Source of the DNA: Victivallales bacterium Lenti_02 | GTDB lineage: Bacteria; Verrucomicrobiota; Lentisphaeria; Oligosphaerales; Lenti-02 | Assembly (NCBI GenBank): GCA_001603055.1 | Contig: LVAZ01000293.1 | Coordinates: forward strand, 1-13,832 | Reading direction: 5' to 3' | DNA: 13,832 nucleotides | In this document: piece after piece, positions 1-7,567 of the stretch | Numbering within the stretch: position 1 is the first letter of the stretch | Layout: the number at the start of each line of letters is the position of its first letter | Position numbers and translations under genes: made by a program | The notes under the pieces: generated by a model | Seen by the model: only the letters and a program-made list of their open reading frames with translations | Database searches by the model: none | Told to the model about the DNA's origin: nothing

Positions 1-14
1 GGATTGGGGTGTCC

Positions 15-34
15 CCCCCGCCGTCCGGCGGGGG
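15..34 (-). terminator. GC-rich hairpin after hydA
   Basis: A perfect inverted repeat, CCCCCGCCG and CGGCGGGGG, is separated by 2 nt (in practice an 8-bp stem with a 4-nt loop) and lies 15 nt beyond the hydA stop codon. On the minus strand it is followed by GGACACC and not by a T-tract, so it is not a classical intrinsic terminator. It could stabilise the 3' end of the operon mRNA or assist termination. The hairpin is seen directly; its role is inferred. Confidence 0.45.
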
Positions 35-49
35 AGACGCGGGGAACGC

Positions 50-1822
50 CTATTTGCTGTGATAGTGGGTGTGGAGCAGTTTGTGGGAGGTGTGGCCGCC
101 GGGTTCGCCGAGGAACTCCTCGTAGATTTCGGTGACGGCGGGGTTGGTGTGGGACTTGCGGAGGGGGCGTCCCTCGTCCTCGTGGTAGATGGCGGCGATG
201 CGGGCCTTGCGGACCTCGTCGGTGGTGGAGCGGGGCTGGCCGCCGCCGCCGATGCAGCCGCCGGGGCAGCACATGACCTCGATGAAGTGGTAGCCGCCTT
301 CGCCGCTGGCGACCCGCTCGCAGACCTTGTGGGCGTTCGAGAGGCCGTGGGCCACGGCCACCTTGGCGGTGACGCCTTCGAGGAAGCTCCATTCGGGAAC
401 GCATTCGGAGAAGGTGAGGGAGGCTTCCTTGAGGCCCTCGAGTCCCTGGACGGGAACGACATGGAGCCCGTCGGTGGGCAGCTCGCGGCCGGTGACGACC
501 TCGTAGACGGTGCGGAGGGCGGCCTCCATGACGCCGCCGGTGTTGGCGAAGATGTCGGCGGCGCCGGTGGACATGCCCATGGGGATGTCCTGCTCCTCGT
601 CGGGCAGGCTGAGGAAGTCGATGCCGCCCTCCTTGATGAGCTGGCCGAGTTCGCGGGTGGTGAGGACATAGTCCACATCCTGGAAGCCGGAGCCGTTCAT
701 CTCGGGGCGGACGCATTCGTACTTTTTGGCGGTGCAGGGCATGACGGAGACGACGACGATGTCCTTGGGATCGACCCCGGCCTTTTTGGCGTAGTAGGTC
801 TTGGCGAGGGCGCCGAACATCTGCTGGGGAGACTTGCAGGTGGAGAGGTTGGGGAGCAGCTTGGGATAGAAGTACTCCATGTAGTTGATCCAGCCGGGGG
901 AGCAACTGGTGAACATGGGGAGGCTGACGCCGGCGTCCTTGTCGACCAGGGCTTTCTTGAGTCGCCGGAGCAGCTCGTAGCCTTCCTCGATGATGGTGAG
1001 GTCGGCGGTGAAGTTGGTGTCGAAGACCTTGTCGAAGCCGAGGCGGCGGAGGGCGGCGACCATCTTGCCGGTGACGACGGTGCCGGGCTTGCAGCCGAAG
1101 CACTCGCCGAGGGCGGCGCGGATGGCGGGGGCGGTCTGCACGACCACATGCTTGGTGGGGTCGTCGAGCGCGGCCCAGACGGCCTCGATGGCGTCCTTCT
1201 CGTAGATGGCGCCGACGGGGCAGACGGCGGAGCACTGGCCGCACTGCACGCAGACGGCCTCGCCCAGCTCGTCGCCGGAACCGGTGCCGATGACCGTGTC
1301 GAAGCCGCGGGCGCGGGGGGCGAGGGAACCGACTCCCTGGACCTCCTGGCAGACGGCGACGCAGCGGCGGCAGAGGATGCACTTGTTCATGTCGCGGATG
1401 AGGGCGGGGGTCGAGGTGTCCACCGGCACCTTTTCCTTGGTGTAGGGGAAGCGGACCTCGGTGATGCCCATGTCCTGGGCCAGGGCCTGGAGTTCGCATT
1501 CGCCGTTGCGGACGCAGGCGTTGCAGTCCCAGGGATGGTTGGCGAGGAGCAGCTCGACGGAGAGCCGCCGGGAGTCGCGGGCGGATTTGGTGTTGGTGCG
1601 GACGACCATGCCTTCGGCGACGGTGCTGACGCAGGAGGGCTGGAGGGTGCGCGCGCCCTGGACCTCGACCAGGCAGACGCGGCAGGAGCCGGGGCTGCTG
1701 ACGCCGGGGAACTGGCAGAGGGTGGGAATCACGACTCCGACCTTCTTGGCCGCGTCGAGGATCGTTGTTCCGGCGGGCACCGTCACGGTCTGGCGGTCGA
1801 TCGTAAGGGTTACGGATGGCAT
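50..1822 (-). CDS. hydA: [FeFe] hydrogenase catalytic subunit HydA (group A, HndD/CpI-like)
   Basis: This 590-aa protein is the H2-activating subunit, reducing protons or oxidising H2 at the H-cluster in the cytoplasm. The N-terminus carries a [2Fe-2S] ferredoxin domain (C36, C47, C50, C64). A His-Cys3 [4Fe-4S] site follows (H96, C100, C103, C109), then two [4Fe-4S] clusters (C148/C151/C154 with C201, and C191/C194/C197 with C158). The H-cluster domain spans about 225-590 with L1 at 305-311 (TSCSPGW), L2 around C363 (MPCTAKKYE) and L3 at 517-528 (MCCPGGC, then GGGGQP). The small-subunit-like C-terminal segment is at about 537-582. Length and domain order match NAD(P)-linked HndD/CpI-type enzymes. 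The odd points are Ser308 where CpI has ligand Cys300, an extra Cys518 beside ligand Cys519, and C241/C244. AGGAGAC about 9 nt upstream supports the start. It is the last gene of the operon, 48 nt after hydB. Confidence 0.95.
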   Translation of the reverse strand: MPSVTLTIDRQTVTVPAGTTILDAAKKVGVVIPTLCQFPGVSSPGSCRVCLVEVQGARTLQPSCVSTVAEGMVVRTNTKSARDSRRLSVELLLANHPWDCNACVRNGECELQALAQDMGITEVRFPYTKEKVPVDTSTPALIRDMNKCILCRRCVAVCQEVQGVGSLAPRARGFDTVIGTGSGDELGEAVCVQCGQCSAVCPVGAIYEKDAIEAVWAALDDPTKHVVVQTAPAIRAALGECFGCKPGTVVTGKMVAALRRLGFDKVFDTNFTADLTIIEEGYELLRRLKKALVDKDAGVSLPMFTSCSPGWINYMEYFYPKLLPNLSTCKSPQQMFGALAKTYYAKKAGVDPKDIVVVSVMPCTAKKYECVRPEMNGSGFQDVDYVLTTRELGQLIKEGGIDFLSLPDEEQDIPMGMSTGAADIFANTGGVMEAALRTVYEVVTGRELPTDGLHVVPVQGLEGLKEASLTFSECVPEWSFLEGVTAKVAVAHGLSNAHKVCERVASGEGGYHFIEVMCCPGGCIGGGGQPRSTTDEVRKARIAAIYHEDEGRPLRKSHTNPAVTEIYEEFLGEPGGHTSHKLLHTHYHSK

Positions 1823-1870
1823 TGGGTTTCGTCTCCTATATTCGGTAGTCGCATCGGCGATCAGGTTGCC

Positions 1871-3508
1871 TCAGATGGTCAGTTCCACCAGGTCGATCTG
1901 GGTGTGTCCCGGTTCGGGCCGCTGGCGGCTCGGGTCGATGCCGGTCTCGACCTCGGGGCGGAAGTAGCGGAGGGCGGACATGACGGGTCCGGCGGGGGAC
2001 TGGCCCAGGGGGCAGTAGGCCATGGTCTTGAGGGCCATGACCAGCTCCTCCATGAGGTTCACGTCGCCGGGGTAGCCCTGTCCCGCCTTGAGCCGCCCGG
2101 CGATGTCGAACAGGGCCTGGAGCCCGTTGCGGCAGGGATTGCAGTTGCCGCAGGACTCGTGGCGGAAGAAGCGGAGGCAGGAGTGGAGGAAGTCGTTGAC
2201 GCCGACGGATTCGTTCATGACGAGGATGGCCCCGGAGCCGAGCACATGGCCGACCTTGGCCATGGCGTCGTAGTCCATGGGCACATCGAGCATTTCGGGG
2301 CCGAGGATTTCGCCGGCGGTGCCGCCGAGCTGGGCCATCTTGAAGGTGCCTGCGGCGATGCCGCCGGCATAGTCGTCGATGACTTCGCGGAGGGTGACGC
2401 CGGCGGGGACCTCGATGAGTCCGGGGCGTTTGACGTGGCCGATGATGGTGTAGACCTTGGTGCCGGGGGTGCCGGGGGTGCCGAAGGAGCGGAACCAGTC
2501 CGCGCCGTTGCGGACAATGGCGGGAATGGTGGCGAGGGTCTCGACGTTGTTCACGTTGGTGGGCTTGCCGAGATAGCCGTGGGTGGCGGGGAAGGGCGGT
2601 TTGAGCCGGGGAACGCCCCGCTTGCCTTCCATGGACTCGATGAGGGCGGTCTCCTCGCCGCAGACGTAGGCCCCGGCCCCGATCTTGATCTCGAGGTCGA
2701 AGGCGAAGGCGGAACCGAAGATTCCCTTGCCCAGGAGCCCCTTGGCGCGGGCGGCGGCGATGGCCTTTTCGAGCCGCTCGATGGAGAGCTTGTACTCGCC
2801 CCGGATGTAGACGTAGCCCATGCTGGCGCCGATGGCGTAGCCGCAGAGGGCCATGCCCTCGACGACCTTGTGGGGGTCGCCCTCCATGATGAGGCGGTCC
2901 TTGAAGGTGCCGGGCTCGCCCTCGTCGGCGTTGCAGATGACGTACTTCTGGTCGCCCTTGGCGGAGGCGCAGAAGCTCCATTTGCGGCCGGTGGGGAAGC
3001 CGGCCCCGCCGCGACCGCGCAGACCGGAGTCGGTGACCGTCGCGAGCACCTGCTCGGGAGTCATCTCGGTGAGGGCCTTGCCGAGGGCGAAGTAGCCGTC
3101 GTTGGCGATGTATTCCTCGATGCTCTCGGGGTCGATGCGGCCGCAGTTGTCGAGGACGATGCGCCCGGCGTACTGGGTCTGGCGCGAATCGGCCGCCTCG
3201 GGGACGGGGGGCGGGCATTCGCGGGGGAGCACGTAGCGGCCGCAGATGCGGCCCTTGACGACGTGCTCGGCGACGATGTCGGCGACCCGCTCGGGGGTGA
3301 GGTTGCCGTAGATGACGCCGTCGGGCTGGATGGCGGCGACGACGCCCGCGTTGGTGGGGCCGAAGGAGCCGGTCTCGATGACCTTGACTTCGTCCGCCAG
3401 ACCGCGGTTGCCGATCTCCGCCGAGAAGCGGCTCTTGATTTCCCGCGCGCCGATGACGACGGTGTCGGCATCGACGGGGATCATCACATGCATTCTTGGT
3501 TTTGCCAT
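1871..3508 (-). CDS. hydB: NuoF/HydB-like NADH-binding flavoprotein with cysteine-less thioredoxin domain
   Basis: This 545-aa diaphorase subunit should bind NAD(H) and FMN and exchange electrons with HydA. The FMN/NAD fold is at about 117-440, with GRGGAGFPTG at 165-174, NADEGEPG at 193-200 and GAYVCGEETAL near 279-289. The N3-type [4Fe-4S] ligands are C453, C456, C459 and C499. Residues 1-92 align by pattern with the thioredoxin-like [2Fe-2S] domain of HydB/HndC, but all four ligand positions are lost: ETGSFGPTN stands where ETGCFGxC is usual. After the N3 domain only about 30 residues remain, so the 2x[4Fe-4S] tail of bifurcating HydB is absent. The reading frame stays open far upstream, but the start at MAKPR is fixed by its Shine-Dalgarno and by the neighbouring hydC stop 14 nt away. 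The family is certain; its partnership with HydA is inferred from adjacency. Confidence 0.93.
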   Translation of the reverse strand: MAKPRMHVMIPVDADTVVIGAREIKSRFSAEIGNRGLADEVKVIETGSFGPTNAGVVAAIQPDGVIYGNLTPERVADIVAEHVVKGRICGRYVLPRECPPPVPEAADSRQTQYAGRIVLDNCGRIDPESIEEYIANDGYFALGKALTEMTPEQVLATVTDSGLRGRGGAGFPTGRKWSFCASAKGDQKYVICNADEGEPGTFKDRLIMEGDPHKVVEGMALCGYAIGASMGYVYIRGEYKLSIERLEKAIAAARAKGLLGKGIFGSAFAFDLEIKIGAGAYVCGEETALIESMEGKRGVPRLKPPFPATHGYLGKPTNVNNVETLATIPAIVRNGADWFRSFGTPGTPGTKVYTIIGHVKRPGLIEVPAGVTLREVIDDYAGGIAAGTFKMAQLGGTAGEILGPEMLDVPMDYDAMAKVGHVLGSGAILVMNESVGVNDFLHSCLRFFRHESCGNCNPCRNGLQALFDIAGRLKAGQGYPGDVNLMEELVMALKTMAYCPLGQSPAGPVMSALRYFRPEVETGIDPSRQRPEPGHTQIDLVELTI

Positions 3509-3515
3509 GGTGTTG

Positions 3516-3521
3516 CTCCCT
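3516..3521 (-). promoter_or_regulatory. Shine-Dalgarno fixing the hydB start
   Basis: AGGGAG lies 7 nt upstream of the ATG at 3508. It decides the start, because the frame stays open for several kilobases upstream through shadow sequence of other genes. Confidence 0.8.
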
Positions 3522-3522
3522 G

Positions 3523-3999
3523 TCAGTCCGCCGCCGCCGTCTGGTCGGCGCGGGCGATGCGGTCCAGGATTTCGGCGACCCTGGTCTCGGTGAGATTGCC
3601 GTAGATTTCCTCGTCGACCATCATGACCGGGGCGACGCCGCAGGCGCCGAGGCAACTGGTTGCCTCGAGGGTGAAGCGGCGGTCCGGGGTGGTTTCGCCG
3701 AAGTCGATGCCGAGCTTGGCGCGGATGGCTGCGAGGATGTTCTCCTCGCCCATGATGTAGCAGGGCGGGCTTTCGCAGAGGCGGATGAGGTGGCGGCCGC
3801 GGGGGGTGAAGCTGAACATGGAGTAGAAGGAGGCGGTGCCGCGGATGTCGGCGGCGGTCAGCCCCATCACCTTGGCCAGCTCCTCGAGGTCCTCGCGGTG
3901 CAGGGAGTTGTCGCCGGAGGCCTGCTGCAGATCGTGGAGAATCTGCACGAGGTTGGTCCGCGCGCTGCCCCGCTTCCGCACGATTTCCTTGACGTTCAT
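3523..3999 (-). CDS. hydC: NuoE/HydC-like [2Fe-2S] subunit (hydrogenase-proximal copy)
   Basis: This 158-aa protein belongs to the 24-kDa NuoE/HydC/HndA family. In this family a helical N-terminus is followed by a thioredoxin-like domain holding one [2Fe-2S] cluster, which transfers electrons to or from the FMN of the NuoF partner. The cluster ligands are visible as C75, C80, C116 and C120 (in the contexts LCESPPC and SCLGACG). The family signatures ASFYSMF and RGRH lie at about 56-70. The alanine-rich tail after residue 150 is not conserved. AGGAGAC about 9 nt before the ATG supports the start. It sits 14 nt upstream of hydB and 12 nt downstream of the NuoF-GltD gene, so it should pair with the 545-aa NuoF, although exchange with the second NuoE is possible. 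Confidence 0.93.
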   Translation of the reverse strand: MNVKEIVRKRGSARTNLVQILHDLQQASGDNSLHREDLEELAKVMGLTAADIRGTASFYSMFSFTPRGRHLIRLCESPPCYIMGEENILAAIRAKLGIDFGETTPDRRFTLEATSCLGACGVAPVMMVDEEIYGNLTETRVAEILDRIARADQTAAAD

Positions 4000-4011
4000 G
4001 GTCTCGGTCTC

Positions 4012-7000
4012 CTATTCCTTGTAGTCGCAGCGGAGGCAGCGGCAGGCTTCGCGCATGGCTTCCCGGGCGGAGATGGTGCGCTCGACCTCGACGGAGATGA
4101 GTCGTTCCTCGGCTTCGAGCAGGGGCTGGTGGACCGGGGCGATCTCCTCGATTTCCGCTTCGAGATTCGGCTTGTAGACGGGCAGGGAGAGCTGTTCCCA
4201 GGGGTATTTCCGCTGGGAGTCGGGGAGCAGATACTGGTCGATGGCGCGGGCGCCGATCTGGCCGGCCTGGATGGCCTCGACCACGGTTGCCGCGCCGCTG
4301 ACCAGGTCGCCGCCGGCGAAGACGTTGGGGGCGTCGGTCTTGCCGGTGCGCAGGTCGGCGACGACTCCGCCCCAACTGGTGCCGGTGAGTCCCTTGCTGG
4401 TCTCGACGATGGGTTCGGCGTCGCAGGTCTGGCCGATGGCGAGGATGACGTTGTCCACCACGCGGGTGGTGATATCGCCGGAGATGGGTTCCGGGCGGCG
4501 GCGTCCCGACTTGTCGAAGGCGCCGAGGCGGTACTTCTGCACGTCCACTTCGAGTTTGCCGTCGGCGCGTTGCCGGATGGCCATGACGTTGACCAGGAAC
4601 TCGACCTTGTTGCCCTCGACCTCCGCCTCGCGGATTTCGATGGGATTGGTGGGCATTTCGCTGCGGGTGCGGCGGTAGAGGATGGTGACTTGTTCGGCCC
4701 CGACCCGGCGGGCGATGCGCGAGGCGTCGATGGCGCTGTCGCCGCCGCCGACCACGATCACGTCCTTGCCGAGGGCGATGTCGTTGGTCTTGGCGGCCCG
4801 TTCGAGGAAGTCGATGCCGGTGTAGACGCCGGGGAGGTCGATGCCGTCGATGTTGGGCTTGATCTCCTTGCCGCTGCCGCTGGCGAGGAAGAAGGCGGCG
4901 TAGCCTTCGGCCTCGAGTTCGGGAATGGTCACGTCCTTGCCGATCTCGACGCCACAGCGGATTTGCACGCCGAGGGCGCGGATGCCGTTGATCTCCTTGT
5001 CCACGTAGTCGCGGGGGAGGCGGTAGTCGGGGATGGCGTAGCGGAGCATGCCGCCCGATTCGTCCTGGCGCTCGAAGACGGTGACCTCGTAGCCGCGCAG
5101 GGCGAGGTAGTAGGCGCAGGTGAGTCCGGCGGGGCCGGAACCGATCACCGCGACCTTCTTGCCGTTGGCCGCCTCCTTGGCGGGATAGAGGTTGCTGTAG
5201 TCCTGCCGCTGGTCGCTCATGAAGCGCTTGACCAGGCGCACGGCCAGGGGGCCTTCCAAGTCGGCCCGGCGGCATTTCTTGATGCACCACTGGGGGCAGA
5301 CGCGGCCGCAGACCGAGGGGAAGGGGTTGGCGAGCAGGTGGATGCGGAGGGCCTCCTCGAATTCGCCGTTGGCCACGTAGGTCATGTAGGCGGGCACGTT
5401 GACCGAGGCGGGGCAGGCGTTGGTGCAGGGCGCCCACATCAGCGAGCTGCAGACGCCGGCCCGGCAATGCTTGTCCACGATGTGCTCGACATACTCGTCG
5501 CGGAAGTAGCGGAGGGTCGAGAGCACCGGGTTCGGGGCGGTCTGGCCGAGGCCGCAGAGCGAGGTCTTGGCGATCTGGGGCGCCAGTTCCTCGAGCTTGG
5601 CCAGGTCCTCCATCGTGCCCTGGCCCCGGCAGATTTTGGTGACGATCTGGAGCATGATGCGGGTGCCCACCCGGCAGGGCGTGCATTTGCCGCAGGACTC
5701 CTCCTGGATGAATTCGAGGAAGTAGCGGGCGAGGTCCACCATGCAGGTGTCCTCGTTCATGACGATGAGCCCGCCGGAGCCCATGATCGCGCCGAGTTCG
5801 GGCAGGGACTCGTAGGTGATGGGGGTGTTCAGGTGGTCCACCGGGATGCAGCCGCCGGAGGGGCCGCCGATCTGCACGGCCTTGAACTTCTTCTCCTTGG
5901 GGATGCCGCCGCCGATGTCGTGGACCACCGAGCCCAGGGTGATGCCCATGGGCACTTCGACGAGGCCGGAGTTGTTGATGTCGCCGGCCAGGGCGAAGAC
6001 CTTGGTGCCCTTGCTCTTCTCGGTGCCGAGCTTGGCGAATTCGGTGCCGCCGTTGACGATGATGTAGGGCACGTTGGCGAAGGTCTCGACGTTGTTCAGC
6101 ACCGTCGGCTTGCCGAAAAGGCCTTTCTGGGCGGGGAAGGGCGGTTTGGGCCGGGGCTCGCCGCGCTTGCCCTCGATCGAGTTCATCAGCGCGGTCTCCT
6201 CGCCGCAGACGAAGGCGCCCGCCCCCATCCGGATTTCGAGTTCGAAGGAGAAGTTCTGGCCGAAGATGTTCTGGCCGAGGAGCCCCAGCTCGCGGGCCTG
6301 GCCGATGGCGATCAGGAGACGGTGGATGGCGAGGGGATACTCGGCGCGGACGTAGACGTAGCCTTGGCTGGCACCGACCGCGTAGCCGCAGATGGCCATG
6401 GCCTCGATCACGCTGTGGGGGTCGCCCTCGAGGATGCTGCGGTCCATGAACGCCCCGGGGTCGCCCTCGTCGGCGTTGCACACCACGTATTTGGTGTCGT
6501 TCTTCTCGGCGGCGGTGAACTGCCATTTGAGACCGGTGGGGAAACCGGCGCCGCCGCGCCCGCGCAGGCCGGAGGTCTTGACTTCCGCGACCACGTTCTC
6601 GGGAGTCATCTCGGTGAGCGCCTTGCCGAGGGCCTCGTAGCCGCCCGCGGCGATGTACTCGCGGATGTTCTCGGGGTCGATGTTGCCGCAGTTGCGCAGG
6701 GCGATCTTCTTCTGGAGCTTGAAGAAGTCAATGCCGGCGAGCGTCTCGACCACCTCGCCGGTGCTGGGCTTCTTGTAGAACAGGCGCTCGACGACGCGCC
6801 CCTTGAGCAGATGCTCGCGGACGATTTCCGCCGCGTCGGCGGGTTTGAGTTTCTGGTAGAAGACGCCTTCCGGATAGACGATGGCCATCGGCCCGATCTC
6901 GCACATGCCCATGCAGCCGGTGCTGATCACTTCGACTTCCTGGCCGAGTCCCTGTTCGGCCAGTTCGCGGAGAAAGGCGTCCCGTACGCTTTCGGTGCCG

Positions 7001-7056
7001 GAGGAGATGCAGGAGCCGCCGGCACAAAGCAGTATCTGGGCTCGGGGTGTGTTCAT
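4012..7056 (-). CDS. NuoF-GltD fusion: NADH/FMN diaphorase joined to NfnB/GltD-like NADPH-FAD oxidoreductase
   Basis: This 1014-aa protein combines two flavoenzyme modules. Residues 1-90 form a thioredoxin-like [2Fe-2S] domain (C11, C16, C48, C52). Residues 115-520 are NuoF, with GRGGAGFPTG at 166-175, NADEGDPG at 194-201 and N3 [4Fe-4S] ligands C455, C458, C461 and C501. A HydB-like linker cysteine pair (C531, C536) leads into a GltD/NfnB N-terminal Fe-S domain with C544, C548, C583, C587, C591 and C595 (CGRVCPQWCIKKC). Next come an FAD site (VIGSGPAG, 637-644), an NADPH-type Rossmann site (VVGGGDSAIDASR, 768-780) and the closing FAD motif AGGDLVSGAATVVEAIQAG at 914-932. The C-terminus has C1005, C1007 and C1010. 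This is the domain set expected for electron transfer between NADH and NADPH, possibly bifurcating with ferredoxin as in Nfn and the Sporomusa Stn enzyme. No GltB is present, so glutamate synthase is unlikely. AGGTGG lies 7 nt before the ATG. Confidence 0.93.
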   Translation of the reverse strand: MNTPRAQILLCAGGSCISSGTESVRDAFLRELAEQGLGQEVEVISTGCMGMCEIGPMAIVYPEGVFYQKLKPADAAEIVREHLLKGRVVERLFYKKPSTGEVVETLAGIDFFKLQKKIALRNCGNIDPENIREYIAAGGYEALGKALTEMTPENVVAEVKTSGLRGRGGAGFPTGLKWQFTAAEKNDTKYVVCNADEGDPGAFMDRSILEGDPHSVIEAMAICGYAVGASQGYVYVRAEYPLAIHRLLIAIGQARELGLLGQNIFGQNFSFELEIRMGAGAFVCGEETALMNSIEGKRGEPRPKPPFPAQKGLFGKPTVLNNVETFANVPYIIVNGGTEFAKLGTEKSKGTKVFALAGDINNSGLVEVPMGITLGSVVHDIGGGIPKEKKFKAVQIGGPSGGCIPVDHLNTPITYESLPELGAIMGSGGLIVMNEDTCMVDLARYFLEFIQEESCGKCTPCRVGTRIMLQIVTKICRGQGTMEDLAKLEELAPQIAKTSLCGLGQTAPNPVLSTLRYFRDEYVEHIVDKHCRAGVCSSLMWAPCTNACPASVNVPAYMTYVANGEFEEALRIHLLANPFPSVCGRVCPQWCIKKCRRADLEGPLAVRLVKRFMSDQRQDYSNLYPAKEAANGKKVAVIGSGPAGLTCAYYLALRGYEVTVFERQDESGGMLRYAIPDYRLPRDYVDKEINGIRALGVQIRCGVEIGKDVTIPELEAEGYAAFFLASGSGKEIKPNIDGIDLPGVYTGIDFLERAAKTNDIALGKDVIVVGGGDSAIDASRIARRVGAEQVTILYRRTRSEMPTNPIEIREAEVEGNKVEFLVNVMAIRQRADGKLEVDVQKYRLGAFDKSGRRRPEPISGDITTRVVDNVILAIGQTCDAEPIVETSKGLTGTSWGGVVADLRTGKTDAPNVFAGGDLVSGAATVVEAIQAGQIGARAIDQYLLPDSQRKYPWEQLSLPVYKPNLEAEIEEIAPVHQPLLEAEERLISVEVERTISAREAMREACRCLRCDYKE

Positions 7057-7066
7057 GCTATGCCAC

Positions 7067-7555
7067 CTATTCGTACTGGGCGAGAATGCCCGCGATTTTT
7101 TTCGGGGTGACCCGGCCGTGGATGTCGTCGTCGATCATGATCACCGGGGCCAGGCCGCAGGCGCCGAAGCAGCGTTGGGCGGTGAGGGAGAAGCGGCGGT
7201 CCGCCGTGGTCTCCCCGATCTTGACGCCGAGTTCCTGGGCCAGGGCCTCGACCACCTTCTTGGCGCCGCGCACATAGCAGGCGGTGCCCAGGCAGACGTT
7301 CACCGTGTGCCGCCCGCGCGGCTGCATGGTGAAGTAGTGGTAGAAGGTGACGACGCCCAGCACCTCGCTCACCGGCAGATTCAGGGCCTTGGCCACATGC
7401 TCCTGCACATCGATGGGCAGGAAGCCGAACAGGTCCTGGGCGCGGTGCAGGATGGGAATCAGCGAATCTCGTCCCTTGGTCTGTTGCGCGATGAACTCGT
7501 CGAGTTCCGCGAACAGCGTGTTCTGGCAGGTTTGGTCGCAGGATTCGGTAGGCAT
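7067..7555 (-). CDS. NuoE/HydC-like [2Fe-2S] subunit (transhydrogenase-proximal copy)
   Basis: This 162-aa NuoE-family protein has cluster ligands C88, C93, C129 and C133 (CLGTAC and CFGACG). The family signature VVTFYHYF lies at 68-75 and RGRH at 80-83. Two further cysteines (C6, C10) sit in the poorly conserved N-terminal tail. It should dock onto the NuoF half of the fusion protein, whose ATG lies 10 nt downstream, and pass electrons through its [2Fe-2S] cluster. It matches the family consensus more closely than the second copy (3523-3999), whose first pair reads CESPPC. The start is supported by GGGGAG about 6 nt upstream, and the gene begins 12 nt after the ferredoxin gene. Confidence 0.93.
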   Translation of the reverse strand: MPTESCDQTCQNTLFAELDEFIAQQTKGRDSLIPILHRAQDLFGFLPIDVQEHVAKALNLPVSEVLGVVTFYHYFTMQPRGRHTVNVCLGTACYVRGAKKVVEALAQELGVKIGETTADRRFSLTAQRCFGACGLAPVIMIDDDIHGRVTPKKIAGILAQYE

Positions 7556-7567
7556 CCGGAACTCCCC

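Noticed and set aside
59..3604. Plus-strand open frame of 1181 codons opposite hydA, hydB and hydC
   Set aside because: It is rich in Gly/Ala/Asp/Val repeats with no family motifs and is exactly antisense to three well-supported genes. Long antisense frames are expected from GC-rich codon use.
4012..5480. Glutamate synthase small subunit (GltD)
   Set aside because: The GltD-like module is fused to NuoF and no GltB glutamine amidotransferase gene is nearby. Context points to NAD(P)H electron transfer.
3509..6526. Upstream extension of the hydB frame giving a 1551-codon protein
   Set aside because: The extra part is Arg/Pro-rich out-of-frame translation of the neighbouring genes. The MAKPR start has a good Shine-Dalgarno and begins the recognisable domain.
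3496..7110. Plus-strand open frame of 1204 codons opposite the NuoF-GltD gene
   Set aside because: Same low-complexity Gly/Ala/Asp/Val/Leu composition and no recognisable domain. The opposite strand has dense conserved motifs.
50..7555. Part of respiratory complex I (nuo operon), because of NuoE and NuoF homologues
   Set aside because: No NuoB/C/D/I or membrane subunits are present, the NuoG-like N-terminal clusters belong to HydA with H-cluster motifs, and there are two NuoE/NuoF pairs.
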